The position numbers and the translations under genes were made by a program. From positions 1-64,000 of the forward strand of contig JBCCXL010000013.1 of assembly GCA_039191605.1 (NCBI GenBank): a stretch of DNA of 64,000 nt, read 5' to 3'. The notes beneath the pieces are model-generated. The model did not search any database, was not told where the DNA came from, and worked only from the letters and a program-made list of their open reading frames with translations. Shown piece after piece: positions 18,304 through 26,383 of this stretch (the stretch's first letter is position 1; each line of letters starts with the position of its first letter). This stretch comes from JBCCXL01 sp039191605. GTDB lineage: Bacteria > Acidobacteriota > Thermoanaerobaculia > Multivoradales > JAHZIX01.

Positions 18304-18381
18304 ATGGAGCGTGAGGATCGAGAAGCGGCCAGCGGGGCTCCCGTGGTGAAGCGGGACCTTGCCTTCCGGGGGCGAACATGA
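18304..18381 (+). CDS. Possible 25-residue ORF overlapping the aroC start
   Basis: ATG 18304 opens a 25-codon frame whose TGA overlaps the aroC ATG as ATGA. A GAGGAG sequence just after the uvrA stop lies 11 bases upstream. The peptide is very charged (MEREDREAASGAPVVKRD) and matches nothing I know. It could be a coupling leader that feeds ribosomes to aroC, or chance. Confidence 0.25.
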   Translation: MEREDREAASGAPVVKRDLAFRGRT

Positions 18382-19490
18382 GCGGCAGCAGCTTCGGCAA
18401 GATTTTCCGGGTGACCACCGCCGGCGAGAGCCACGGCCCGGGCAACGTGGTGATCGTGGACGGAGTGCCGCCGGGCCTCGAGCTCTCGGAGGAGGATTTG
18501 ATTCCGGATCTGGAGCGGCGCCGACCGGGGCAGTCTCACCTCACCACTCAGCGCAAAGAGCCAGATCAACCTCGGATCCTCTCCGGGGTCTTCGAGGGGC
18601 GTACCACCGGCACCAGCCTGGCGATTCTCATCGAGAGTCAGGATCAGCGGCCGCGGGATTACGGAAATCTGCGGGAGACCTACCGACCCGGTCACGCCGA
18701 CTTCACCTTCGACGCCAAGTACGGAGCCCGTGACTTCCGGGGCGGTGGCCGCTCCAGCGCTCGCGAGACCAACGTCCGGGTGGCGGCGGGGGCGGTGGCC
18801 AAGAAGCTGCTGTCGAGCCTGGGCGTTCGGGTCGTGGGTTACGTGGATCAGGTGGGGCAGATCCGGGCGCAGGTCGAAGACCCCGCTGCCGTCACCCTGG
18901 AGCAGGTGGAGGCAGGGCCGACGAGGTGTCCGGATCCGGAGGCTGCGGGTCGCATCGAAGCCCTCATCGAGGCGGTGCGCTCGCAGCGGGATTCTATCGG
19001 GGGGAGCGCCACGGTGGTGGCCAGCGGAGTGCCCGCCGGGTGGGGAGAACCGGTATTCGACAAGCTCAAGGCCGATCTAGCGAAGGCCCTGTTCAGCCTT
19101 CCGGCGGTGCTCGGGGTGGAGTACGGCGCCGGTTTCGGCGTGGTGACCGCCCGCGGTAGCGAGAACAACGAAGCGTTCTTCATGGAGTCGGGAGCTGTTC
19201 GTACCGCTTCCAATCGCCACGGCGGCATGCTCGGCGGGATCTCCACCGGGATGCCCATCGTGCTGCGCTGCGCCGTCAAGCCCACCAGTTCCCTGGCGCA
19301 GCCCCAGGACACCGTCACCCGCAGCGGCGAGGCGACGACGGTGGTGGTGAAGGGGAGACATGATCCCTGTTTGCTGCCCCGCTTCGTGCCGATGGCGGAG
19401 GCGATGGTGGCTCTCACCCTGGCGGACCACTGGCTGCGTCACCGCGCCCAGACCGGGCGCAGCGGCAGCGCTGTTGTGCTGGATGCCTGA
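18378..19490 (+). CDS. aroC: Chorismate synthase AroC
   Basis: 370-residue, reduced-FMN-dependent enzyme catalysing the last step of the shikimate pathway (EPSP to chorismate). Family motifs: GESHGPG near residue 17, the RRPGQS segment, DFRGGGRSSARET (FMN and phosphate contact) near 120, HGGMLGGIS in the second half, and the C-terminal RHDPCLLPRFVPMAEAM. Length is typical for the bacterial short form. No other aro gene is adjacent. It follows uvrA in the same direction and is likely transcribed with it. Confidence 0.97.
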   Translation: MSGSSFGKIFRVTTAGESHGPGNVVIVDGVPPGLELSEEDLIPDLERRRPGQSHLTTQRKEPDQPRILSGVFEGRTTGTSLAILIESQDQRPRDYGNLRETYRPGHADFTFDAKYGARDFRGGGRSSARETNVRVAAGAVAKKLLSSLGVRVVGYVDQVGQIRAQVEDPAAVTLEQVEAGPTRCPDPEAAGRIEALIEAVRSQRDSIGGSATVVASGVPAGWGEPVFDKLKADLAKALFSLPAVLGVEYGAGFGVVTARGSENNEAFFMESGAVRTASNRHGGMLGGISTGMPIVLRCAVKPTSSLAQPQDTVTRSGEATTVVVKGRHDPCLLPRFVPMAEAMVALTLADHWLRHRAQTGRSGSAVVLDA

Positions 19491-19674
19491 GAGCTGCTGG
19501 ATGCCCGAGGGCTGCTCGCTTCTTGAGGGCTGTTCGATCCCTGCTGGGCGGCTCCTTGCGCTCCTTTCGTAAATCTCTCGCGAAGCCTTCTTCCTCACGT
19601 TCTTCTTCCTGACCCTGAAGCCTTCTGGCCCCTTCTTCGAGCTGTCCTTCGATCCTCAAGAGGAGACCCTCACT

Positions 19675-20154
19675 ATGCTGCTCATGCCCTCCCTCTCTCG
19701 ATTTCGCTCTCCGCTCACCTTGCTAGCAGTCGGGGCCGCGGTGGCCCTGGCTCTCTCCCTTCCGCTGGCCTCGACCCTGGAGGCGACGGATTGGGAGGTA
19801 TTCGCTCAGCCGGACAACACCTTCTCTCCTTCGGAGCTGATTCTGGAGATCGGAGACCGTGTGACCTTCACCAACGCCGGCGGCTTTCACAACGTCTCGG
19901 CGGATGACGGCAGCTTCCGCTGCGCCAACGGCTGCGACGGGGACGGGATGGGAGGCTCCGGCGAGGCGGCGTCCAACGCCTGGTCTTTCACCCTGGACTT
20001 TCTGCGCCCCGGAATGGTCACCTATCATTGCGAACCCCATCAGGCCCTAGGGATGGTGGGAGAGTTGACCATCGACGGGGAGGCGGTGTTCGGCGATACC
20101 TTCGAGACGGGCACTTCCGCCGGCTGGACCCGGGTGGTGGGGGAGGCGCTCTGA
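19675..20154 (+). CDS. Secreted cupredoxin (plastocyanin/azurin-like) copper protein
   Basis: 159 residues with an N-terminal signal (about 1-36). The mature domain has the blue-copper ligand set His (GGFHNVS), then Cys, His and Met in YHCEPHQALGMVG. The ligand loop CxxHxxxxM is typical of type 1 copper sites, so an electron-transfer role outside the cytoplasm is likely. A short Gly/Asp-rich insert with a Cys pair (CANGCDGDGMGG) interrupts the middle. The C-terminal tail DTFETGTSAGW resembles a short motif seen at the ends of secreted proteins in this kind of genome; its function is unproven. A GAGGAG ribosome site precedes the start by about 10 bases. Confidence 0.85.
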   Translation: MLLMPSLSRFRSPLTLLAVGAAVALALSLPLASTLEATDWEVFAQPDNTFSPSELILEIGDRVTFTNAGGFHNVSADDGSFRCANGCDGDGMGGSGEAASNAWSFTLDFLRPGMVTYHCEPHQALGMVGELTIDGEAVFGDTFETGTSAGWTRVVGEAL

Positions 20155-20188
20155 CCTTCGTCTCTCCTGAGCTGCTGTCGATGCCGTG

Positions 20189-21634
20189 ATGGAAGTCCGA
20201 AGCGAGTGGGGAGAGGAGTCTCGTTCCTCCCGGGACTTTGCCTTTCTCCACTGCGCGGACCTGCATTTGGATGCCCCGCTGAAGGGATTGCGGGGGGAGC
20301 ATCCGGAGCTCGCCCGCCGCCTGCGCCTCGCCCGACGAGTAGCGCTGGAGCGCCTCGCCCGTCGTGCGGTAGAGGGAAGGGCCGCCTTCTGGATCCTGGC
20401 GGGAGATCTCTTCGATCGCCCAGAGCCCAGCCTCGGGGCCCGTCGGGCGCTGCTCCAGGCCTTGGAAGTCGCCACCGAGGGCGGGGTGCGCTGCTTTCTT
20501 GCCTGCGGCAATCACGACCCGGCAGAGCATTGGCCGCGGGATCTCCCGCTGCCGCCGGGAGCCCATCTCTTTTCCGCTGAGCGGGTCGAGAGCTTCGAGG
20601 TGCTGAAGGGGGAGATCCCGGTGGCGGTGGTAGAGGGGTTGAGCCATCTCTCTTCGGGGGAAGAGGCGAACCTCGCTCGGCGCTTTAGGGCAGCGGATCG
20701 AGGGCTCTTCTCCGTCGCGGTGCTCCATGCACAGGTCGGTGACTCGGCCCGCCACGGCCCCTATGCGCCGGCCGCCCTCGACGACCTGGTGGCCAGCGGT
20801 CATGACTATTGGGCCTTGGGTCACGTCCATCAGCGGGGCGTTCTGCATCGCGAGCAGCCGTGGGTGGTGTATCCGGGCTTCCTCCAGGGGCGGAGCCTCA
20901 GGGAGTCGGGACCCGGAGGGGGAGTCTGGGTGGAGGTGAAGAAGGGGGCGGCGAGGGTGAGACCGGTAGAGGTGGACGCGGTGCGCTTCGAGCGCTGCAG
21001 GGTGGTGCTCGAGGAAACCCTGCGGGGGGAGAGTGAGCATCAGCTGGTGGAGAGCCTGCTGCGCTTGCGGGATTCGCGCCGGGAGGCTGGTCGCGGGTGG
21101 ATCCTGCGACTGCTCTTGTCGACAGCCCCGGAAGGGCCTCGGGATCGATCGCCCGCCTGGTCTCAGCTCTGGGCCCGTCCCGGCTGGCGAGAGGAGCTGC
21201 TGGAGATTCTGCGGGAGGGAGAGGAGGCCCGGGAGGATTTCGTGTGGATCGAGGGCATCGAGTGGCAGGACGCGGTGGCGAGTCCTTCCCCGGGGACGGC
21301 TCCGGGCCCGTTGGCGAAGGAGGTGGCCCGCATCGCTCAGGAGCTGAGGGAGGAGTTGTCTTCTAATGCACTGACTTCCTCCTCACTGGTCTCCTCTTTC
21401 CAGGGCTCTCTCGATTACCTGGAAGCGTCGGCGTCGTCCACAGCTGATCTGCGGGCCACGGAATGGGATCGACTTCCCCCGGGGGCGGCGCGCCGCTGGC
21501 TGATGGAGTCGTCGGCGGGCCGCTCGGCGCAGCCGCTGCTGAGAGATTGGGGCAGGGACGAGCTTCGTCAGGCGATCGACGAGGCGGAGGCTCTCCTCGC
21601 CGCCCTCCTCCGAGGCGAGACGGAGGCCGGCTAG
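20189..21634 (+). CDS. YhaO/SbcD-like metallophosphoesterase (DNA repair nuclease subunit)
   Basis: 481 residues. The N-terminal calcineurin-like phosphoesterase domain contains LHCADLHLDAP (Asp/His metal site), LAGDLFDR (GDxxD-like), ACGNHDP (GNHD) and later AVLHAQVGD and YWALGHVH (GHVH). This is the Mre11/SbcD/YhaO layout. The C-terminal half is a capping region. GTG 20186 immediately precedes ATG 20189, which is preferred. The next gene begins on the base after this stop codon and encodes a YhaN-like ATPase, so the two form a nuclease-ATPase pair comparable with SbcD-SbcC, likely acting on DNA ends. Confidence 0.85.
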   Translation: MEVRSEWGEESRSSRDFAFLHCADLHLDAPLKGLRGEHPELARRLRLARRVALERLARRAVEGRAAFWILAGDLFDRPEPSLGARRALLQALEVATEGGVRCFLACGNHDPAEHWPRDLPLPPGAHLFSAERVESFEVLKGEIPVAVVEGLSHLSSGEEANLARRFRAADRGLFSVAVLHAQVGDSARHGPYAPAALDDLVASGHDYWALGHVHQRGVLHREQPWVVYPGFLQGRSLRESGPGGGVWVEVKKGAARVRPVEVDAVRFERCRVVLEETLRGESEHQLVESLLRLRDSRREAGRGWILRLLLSTAPEGPRDRSPAWSQLWARPGWREELLEILREGEEAREDFVWIEGIEWQDAVASPSPGTAPGPLAKEVARIAQELREELSSNALTSSSLVSSFQGSLDYLEASASSTADLRATEWDRLPPGAARRWLMESSAGRSAQPLLRDWGRDELRQAIDEAEALLAALLRGETEAG

Positions 21635-23812
21635 GTGTATCTGCGAGCCTTCCGAATCGACGGCTTTGGCGTCCTGCAGCGTCAGCGGGTAGAGGATCTA
21701 CCTCGCGGGCTGGTGTTGGTGTTGGGAGACAACGAGAGCGGGAAGAGCACTCTCAAGGCGTTTCTCACCGCCATGCTTTGCGGAGCTCCGGGCGGCGACC
21801 CGGGGTACGAGCCTCACCGGGGGCAGGCCTACGGCGGCTGGATCGAGGTGGCTGGGGAGGGCGAGGGGCCCGAGCCAGCCGATTCATCGGATGCTTCCGG
21901 TGCCTCTATGGGCTTGGGCTCTTGCGCACAGGCCGCGGCCGCTGGGCCTTCTCGCGGTAGCGAAACGATGTCTGGTGATCGCGCCCAGGCGGTGGGGCGA
22001 AGCTTTCGCCGAGGGGCTTCCGGAAAGCCTTCCGCGCAGCAAGTGGAACCTCTGGACGAGGGCTTTCGGCGTGGGGTTTACGATCGAATCTACTCCCTTG
22101 GCCTCGAGGAAATGCAGGGCCTGGACATTCTCGATGGGGAGGGAGTGCGGGGGCGCCTGTTGGCGATGGGGGCTGGCTTCGAGCTGAATCCTTCATCGCA
22201 GCTCGAGTCGATGCGGCGGGAGGCCTCCCAATGGCTGCGGCCGAGATCCCAGAAAGCCGTGGTGAATCGTCTCCAGGCGCGGCGGCGGGAGCTGCGGCGA
22301 GAGCTGCGGGAGGCCCGTCGGGAAGAAGGGGAAATTCGACAGCAGCAGGCCCGCGGGCGGGAACTGGAGGCGGAGCTGAAGGAGCTGGAGCCGCGCCTGG
22401 AGCGAGCGGCATCGGCGCTGGCCCGGGCGAGGGCTGCCGAAGAGAGCCTGCGCTGGCTCGGCTCGACCGGCTCGACCGGCTCGACCGGCTCGACCGGCTC
22501 GACCGGCTCGACCGGAGTGGCGGAGACGACGCAGGGCGTGGACTCTGCGACGGCGCAGCCACGCTCCCTCTCCCTGCCCTGGGTGGCCTTCGCCTTCCTC
22601 GTCGCCGGGTTGGCTGCCCTGCTGCTGTGCGCCCCCCTATGGCTCACGCCGTGGCTGGCGAACCGGGGGCTGGACTGGCTGCTGTGGTGGCTGACGGCGG
22701 GCGGAGGAGCATTGCTCGCCGGCCTTCTGCTCACCTTGTGGAGAGCCGGGAGGCCGCGTCAGGATAGCCCCCCGCTGGGGGAGCAGGAGCGGGCCCCTAA
22801 GCCTTCGCGGCGGCGACCCGAAGACAGAGAAGCATCTCGTCGCCGCATGGAGTGGGAAGAGCTGGCGCAGTCGGTTGCGGCGTGGAGAGAGGAGGAGGGC
22901 CGGTTGCGCAGCGCTCTCGATCGCGGGCGCCGGGAGCTGGCCTCGCTCCGCGGTCGACTGGAGTCGAAGACTCAGGGCGATCGGGTGGGGCTGCTGGCGC
23001 AGCAGCTCCAGGGTTTGAATGAAGAGATCGATTCAGGGCTGCGCCGCTGGGCCTCCTGGGTGCTCGCCGAAGGGATGTTGGCGCGGGCTCGGGAAGAGCT
23101 CCAGGGTCGCAGGATGCCGCGGGCGATGGAGCGCGCCAGCGCTTGTCTCGGAGTGCTCACCGAAGGTAAATACCGACTCCTGGCGGCGGAGCAAGAGGTG
23201 GGAAAGGTGGAGATCTTCGCGGTGGATGCCGCGGGCCGGCGCTGGGACTCGGCGCGCTGGAGCCGAGGCCTGGGGGATCAGGTGTATCTCGCCCTGCGCC
23301 TCGGGCTAGTGCTGGAATCCGATAGCCGCCAGCAGGCTAGGCCGCTGCTGCTGGACGACGTGCTGGTGCGCTTCGATCCCCGGCGCCGTCTCGCTGCGGC
23401 AGAGCTGCTGCTCTCCCTGGCGACCCGGCGCCAGGTGTTCTACTTCGCTAGCCACGGCGATGCTGTCGAGCTCTTTCGCCGCGGGGTCTCCGCCTCGCCG
23501 CGGCCTGGCCGAGGACGGCGGGGGGAGGGGCGCGCGAGGGTCGCGCCCAGCCTCCGGCCGTCGCAGGCGGTGGCTTCCGAGGCTGATTCCGCCGCTGAGG
23601 TGCCTGGCACCGTGGGGACGGAGGTGCCTGGCGCCGTGGGGACGGCTCCCGGAGCTGAGCTCTCCTCCAAGGTGCCTGGCACCTCGGGGAGCAGGACCTC
23701 GGGGAGCACCGCGAGACAGGAGCTCTGTGTGCTGAGGCTGGAGCGAGGTTGGGTGAAGGTGCTGGAAGGTAGCGCCCGGGCTTCCGGTGAAGGGGATTGT
23801 GGCGTACGATGA
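21635..23812 (+). CDS. YhaN/SbcC-like AAA ATPase with membrane helices
   Basis: 725 residues from a GTG start abutting the upstream stop (TAG-GTG). The N-terminal half-ATPase has IDGFGVLQRQ and Walker A GDNESGKST near residue 33. Charged coiled coil occupies about 205-275 and 380-465. Between them are an (STG)6 tract and two or three hydrophobic helices (about 310-375: PWVAFAFLVAGLAALLLCA, LLWWLTAGGGALLAGLLLTL). The C-terminal half has LGDQVYLALRLGLV (signature) and LLLDDVLVRFD (Walker B). It is shorter than many YhaN proteins because the coiled coil is reduced. The last about 110 residues, after YFASHGD, are unusual and contain translated palindromic repeats. Confidence 0.8.
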   Translation: MYLRAFRIDGFGVLQRQRVEDLPRGLVLVLGDNESGKSTLKAFLTAMLCGAPGGDPGYEPHRGQAYGGWIEVAGEGEGPEPADSSDASGASMGLGSCAQAAAAGPSRGSETMSGDRAQAVGRSFRRGASGKPSAQQVEPLDEGFRRGVYDRIYSLGLEEMQGLDILDGEGVRGRLLAMGAGFELNPSSQLESMRREASQWLRPRSQKAVVNRLQARRRELRRELREARREEGEIRQQQARGRELEAELKELEPRLERAASALARARAAEESLRWLGSTGSTGSTGSTGSTGSTGVAETTQGVDSATAQPRSLSLPWVAFAFLVAGLAALLLCAPLWLTPWLANRGLDWLLWWLTAGGGALLAGLLLTLWRAGRPRQDSPPLGEQERAPKPSRRRPEDREASRRRMEWEELAQSVAAWREEEGRLRSALDRGRRELASLRGRLESKTQGDRVGLLAQQLQGLNEEIDSGLRRWASWVLAEGMLARAREELQGRRMPRAMERASACLGVLTEGKYRLLAAEQEVGKVEIFAVDAAGRRWDSARWSRGLGDQVYLALRLGLVLESDSRQQARPLLLDDVLVRFDPRRRLAAAELLLSLATRRQVFYFASHGDAVELFRRGVSASPRPGRGRRGEGRARVAPSLRPSQAVASEADSAAEVPGTVGTEVPGAVGTAPGAELSSKVPGTSGSRTSGSTARQELCVLRLERGWVKVLEGSARASGEGDCGVR
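22462..22515. repeat. Six 9-bp tandem repeats inside the YhaN-like gene
   Basis: CTCGACCGG is repeated six times in exact tandem. Because the unit is a multiple of three it keeps frame and encodes Ser-Thr-Gly repeats in the linker before the membrane helices. The identity of all copies suggests recent expansion and probable length variation between strains. Confidence 0.95.
23597..23684. repeat. GTGCCTGGCAC palindromes within the YhaN-like coding end
   Basis: Three copies (about 23599, 23622 and 23670; the middle one reads GTGCCTGGCGC) lie in frame inside the last part of the YhaN-like gene and encode repeated Val-Pro-Gly-Thr/Ala peptides. All other clusters in the window are intergenic. The surrounding peptide has no recognisable domain. 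Confidence 0.85.
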
Positions 23813-23842
23813 CAGCTCTGAAAATGGCTGATTCCAAGTGAG

Positions 23843-26275
23843 ATGCAGGCGCTTTTGATCGACCCCGGTACCGCCCCCGGCCGCTGGCTGGAGGTGCATC
23901 TCGCCCCCCGGGTCGAGACGCTGCACCGATGGGCGGAAGCGGCCGATGGGCGCTTGGTGGACCTGTGCGATAGCGGTCTCGTGCTGTGGGTGGACGCCGA
24001 GGTGCGGCCCGCGGCCGTCGTCGACCTGCTGCGCGATGCCGGGGAAGGGCGCTGGGTGGTGGTGGTGGTGACGCAGCTCGGCAGCGAAGAACGCTCCCGG
24101 GAGCTCTTGTCGGCGGGGGCCGCCGACGTGATTCGCTGGCGGGCTAGCGAGGACGAGCTGGCGGCGAGGTTGGAGGTCTCTCTCGGGCGGCTGCGGGCGA
24201 TCAAAGCCCCCCAGCCGCCGGTGGTGCTGGCTCCCGAGCGGGGGGATCATTCCCTGCGCCTGATGATGCAGCAGGTGCCCTCGGTGCTGTGGACGGTGGA
24301 TGGCGATTTGCGTCTCACTTCGGTGCTCGGGGGCGGGCTGGAGGCGATGCCGCCGGAGAATGAAGAGGGAGCCTTCGAGGGGACGGTGCTGGATCTCTTC
24401 GATACCCGGGACGAATCCTTCCCGCCGGTGGCGGCGGTGAAGGAGGCGCTCCAGGGGGAGTCCTCGAGCTTCGAATTCCAGTGGATGGAGCGCACCTACG
24501 AAGCGCAGGTAGAGCCCCTGCGGGAGTTTGGCGCCGGGGTGGTGGGAGCGATGGGCATCGCGGTGGACGTCTCCGAGCGTCGCCGTGCGGAAGAGGCGCT
24601 CTCGCTCCAGGAGGCCTATTTCTCTCAGCTCTTTGAAAACTCCCCCCAGGGCATCGTGATCCTCGACCCGCAAGATCGGGTGGTCAACGCCAACAGCGGA
24701 TTCGAGGAGCTCTTCGGCTATCCCATCGAGGAGATTCGGGACTCGACCCTGAATCGAGCGATCGTGCCTCGGGGGATGACCGACGAAGCGTCCGCGCTGT
24801 CGACGAAGGTCTTCGATCGCAAGATCGTCGAGGTGGAGACGGTGCGTCAGCACCGCAACGGGCAGCTGATCTATGTCTCGATCCTGGGCTATCCGATCAA
24901 GTTTCAGGAGCGGGTGATCGGGGTTTACGGCATCTATCAGAACATTACCGAGCGCAAGCGGGTGGAGGAGCAGCTGCGCTACGACGCATTCCACGACTCC
25001 CTCACCGGGCTGCCCAACCGCAACCTGCTGATGGAGCGGCTGGAGCACTGCATTGCGCTGGCGAAGCGTCGGGAGCGCTATTTCTTTGCCGTCCTCTTCC
25101 TCGATCTCGATCGATTCAAGGTGATCAACGATAGCCTCGGCCACGGCGTGGGGGATCAGCTGTTGATCCATCTCTCCCGGCGGCTGCGGCACGTGCTGCG
25201 GCCGGGGGATACCTTCGCGCGTCTAGGGGGAGACGAATTCGTCATCATGGCGGAGGGCATCGAGGGGCCCAGTGATGCGGTGCGCATCGCCCAGCGGATC
25301 CATCAGGAGCTGGAAGAGCCCTTCGATCTGGACGGCTACGAGATCTTCACCGGGGTGAGCATCGGCATCGCCACCGCCGCGTCTCCGGAAGTCGGGGCGG
25401 AGGAGCTGATGCGCAACGCGGACATCGCTCTCTATCGGGCGAAGGCCATGGGGCGCTCTAGCCACGCCGTCTTCGATAACGAGATGCACGACTCGGCGAT
25501 GCGCCGGCTGCGGCTGGAGACGGATCTGCGGCGCGCTCTGGAGCGCTCCGAGCTTCGCCTCTATTATCAGCCCATCGTCGATCTCGCCAGTGGACAGGTG
25601 GAGAGCTTCGAGGTCTTGCTGCGCTGGCAGCACCCCCGCCGCGGTCTGGTCTTACCCCAGGGCTTTCTCGATGTCGCGGAAGAGACCGGCCTCTCGGTGG
25701 ATGCCTCCCACCTGGTGCTGGCAGAAGCCGGGCGGCAGCTCTCCCGCTGGCGAGATCGCTGGCCGTGGATCGCGCTGGGGCTGAATCTCTCCTCGCGGCA
25801 ATTCCTCCACCCGGACCTCGCCACCAACGTCAGCGCCCTGCTGGAGGAATACCAGCTGGAGCCCTCCCGTCTGCGCCTGGAGATCACCGAGGGGGTGATT
25901 CTGAAGGAGGCGGAATCCGCAGTGCCGACCCTCGAGCGGCTCAAGGCGCTGGGCATCGAGCTCTACCTGGACGACTTCGGGACGGGCTATTCCTCCCTGT
26001 CTTATTTGCGGACCTTCCCCATCGACACGCTCAAGGTGGATCGCTCCTTCGTCTCCGGCGGTGAGCAGAGCAGTGGCGACAAAGAGATTCTGAGCGCGAT
26101 CATTACCCTCGGCCACAGCCTAGGACTGAAGGTGGTGGCGGAAGGGGTGGAAACCGCGGAGCAGCTGGCCCTGGTGCGGCGACTGGGCTGTGAGCTAGGG
26201 CAGGGCTTCTTTTTCGCCCGCCCCATGCCGGCGGAGCAGGTGGAAGCCCTGTTGGAGTCCGATCCTCGGTGGTGA
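23843..26275 (+). CDS. PAS-PAS-GGDEF-EAL cyclic-di-GMP turnover protein
   Basis: 810 residues, no membrane helix. Residues 1-120 resemble a receiver-like or degenerate sensor domain without a clear phospho-acceptor. Two PAS-type domains follow (about 130-250 and 255-375; the second has GIVILDPQDRVVNANSGFEE). The GGDEF domain (about 385-540) has an intact GGDEF and an upstream RPGD that fits the RxxD inhibitory site. The EAL domain (about 560-800) has EVLLRW in place of EALLRW, NLSSRQF, EITEG, DDFGTGYSS and AEGVET, so the metal and catalytic residues appear largely kept. Both synthesis and breakdown of c-di-GMP are plausible. It stands 30 bp after the YhaN-like gene. Confidence 0.92.
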   Translation: MQALLIDPGTAPGRWLEVHLAPRVETLHRWAEAADGRLVDLCDSGLVLWVDAEVRPAAVVDLLRDAGEGRWVVVVVTQLGSEERSRELLSAGAADVIRWRASEDELAARLEVSLGRLRAIKAPQPPVVLAPERGDHSLRLMMQQVPSVLWTVDGDLRLTSVLGGGLEAMPPENEEGAFEGTVLDLFDTRDESFPPVAAVKEALQGESSSFEFQWMERTYEAQVEPLREFGAGVVGAMGIAVDVSERRRAEEALSLQEAYFSQLFENSPQGIVILDPQDRVVNANSGFEELFGYPIEEIRDSTLNRAIVPRGMTDEASALSTKVFDRKIVEVETVRQHRNGQLIYVSILGYPIKFQERVIGVYGIYQNITERKRVEEQLRYDAFHDSLTGLPNRNLLMERLEHCIALAKRRERYFFAVLFLDLDRFKVINDSLGHGVGDQLLIHLSRRLRHVLRPGDTFARLGGDEFVIMAEGIEGPSDAVRIAQRIHQELEEPFDLDGYEIFTGVSIGIATAASPEVGAEELMRNADIALYRAKAMGRSSHAVFDNEMHDSAMRRLRLETDLRRALERSELRLYYQPIVDLASGQVESFEVLLRWQHPRRGLVLPQGFLDVAEETGLSVDASHLVLAEAGRQLSRWRDRWPWIALGLNLSSRQFLHPDLATNVSALLEEYQLEPSRLRLEITEGVILKEAESAVPTLERLKALGIELYLDDFGTGYSSLSYLRTFPIDTLKVDRSFVSGGEQSSGDKEILSAIITLGHSLGLKVVAEGVETAEQLALVRRLGCELGQGFFFARPMPAEQVEALLESDPRW

Positions 26276-26383
26276 GGAGGACAAAGCCATACCTTGGGGG
26301 GGATCTGCGGCCCTCGTGGCCGATTCGGTCTCGCTCGAGCTGGCGACACCTTGTTCGATCGACGTCTGAGTCCGGGTACGCGC

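Noticed and set aside
23306..25192. A 628-codon minus-strand open frame
   Set aside because: Antisense to the YhaN-like end and to the GGDEF-EAL gene; His/Arg/Pro-rich and without domains.
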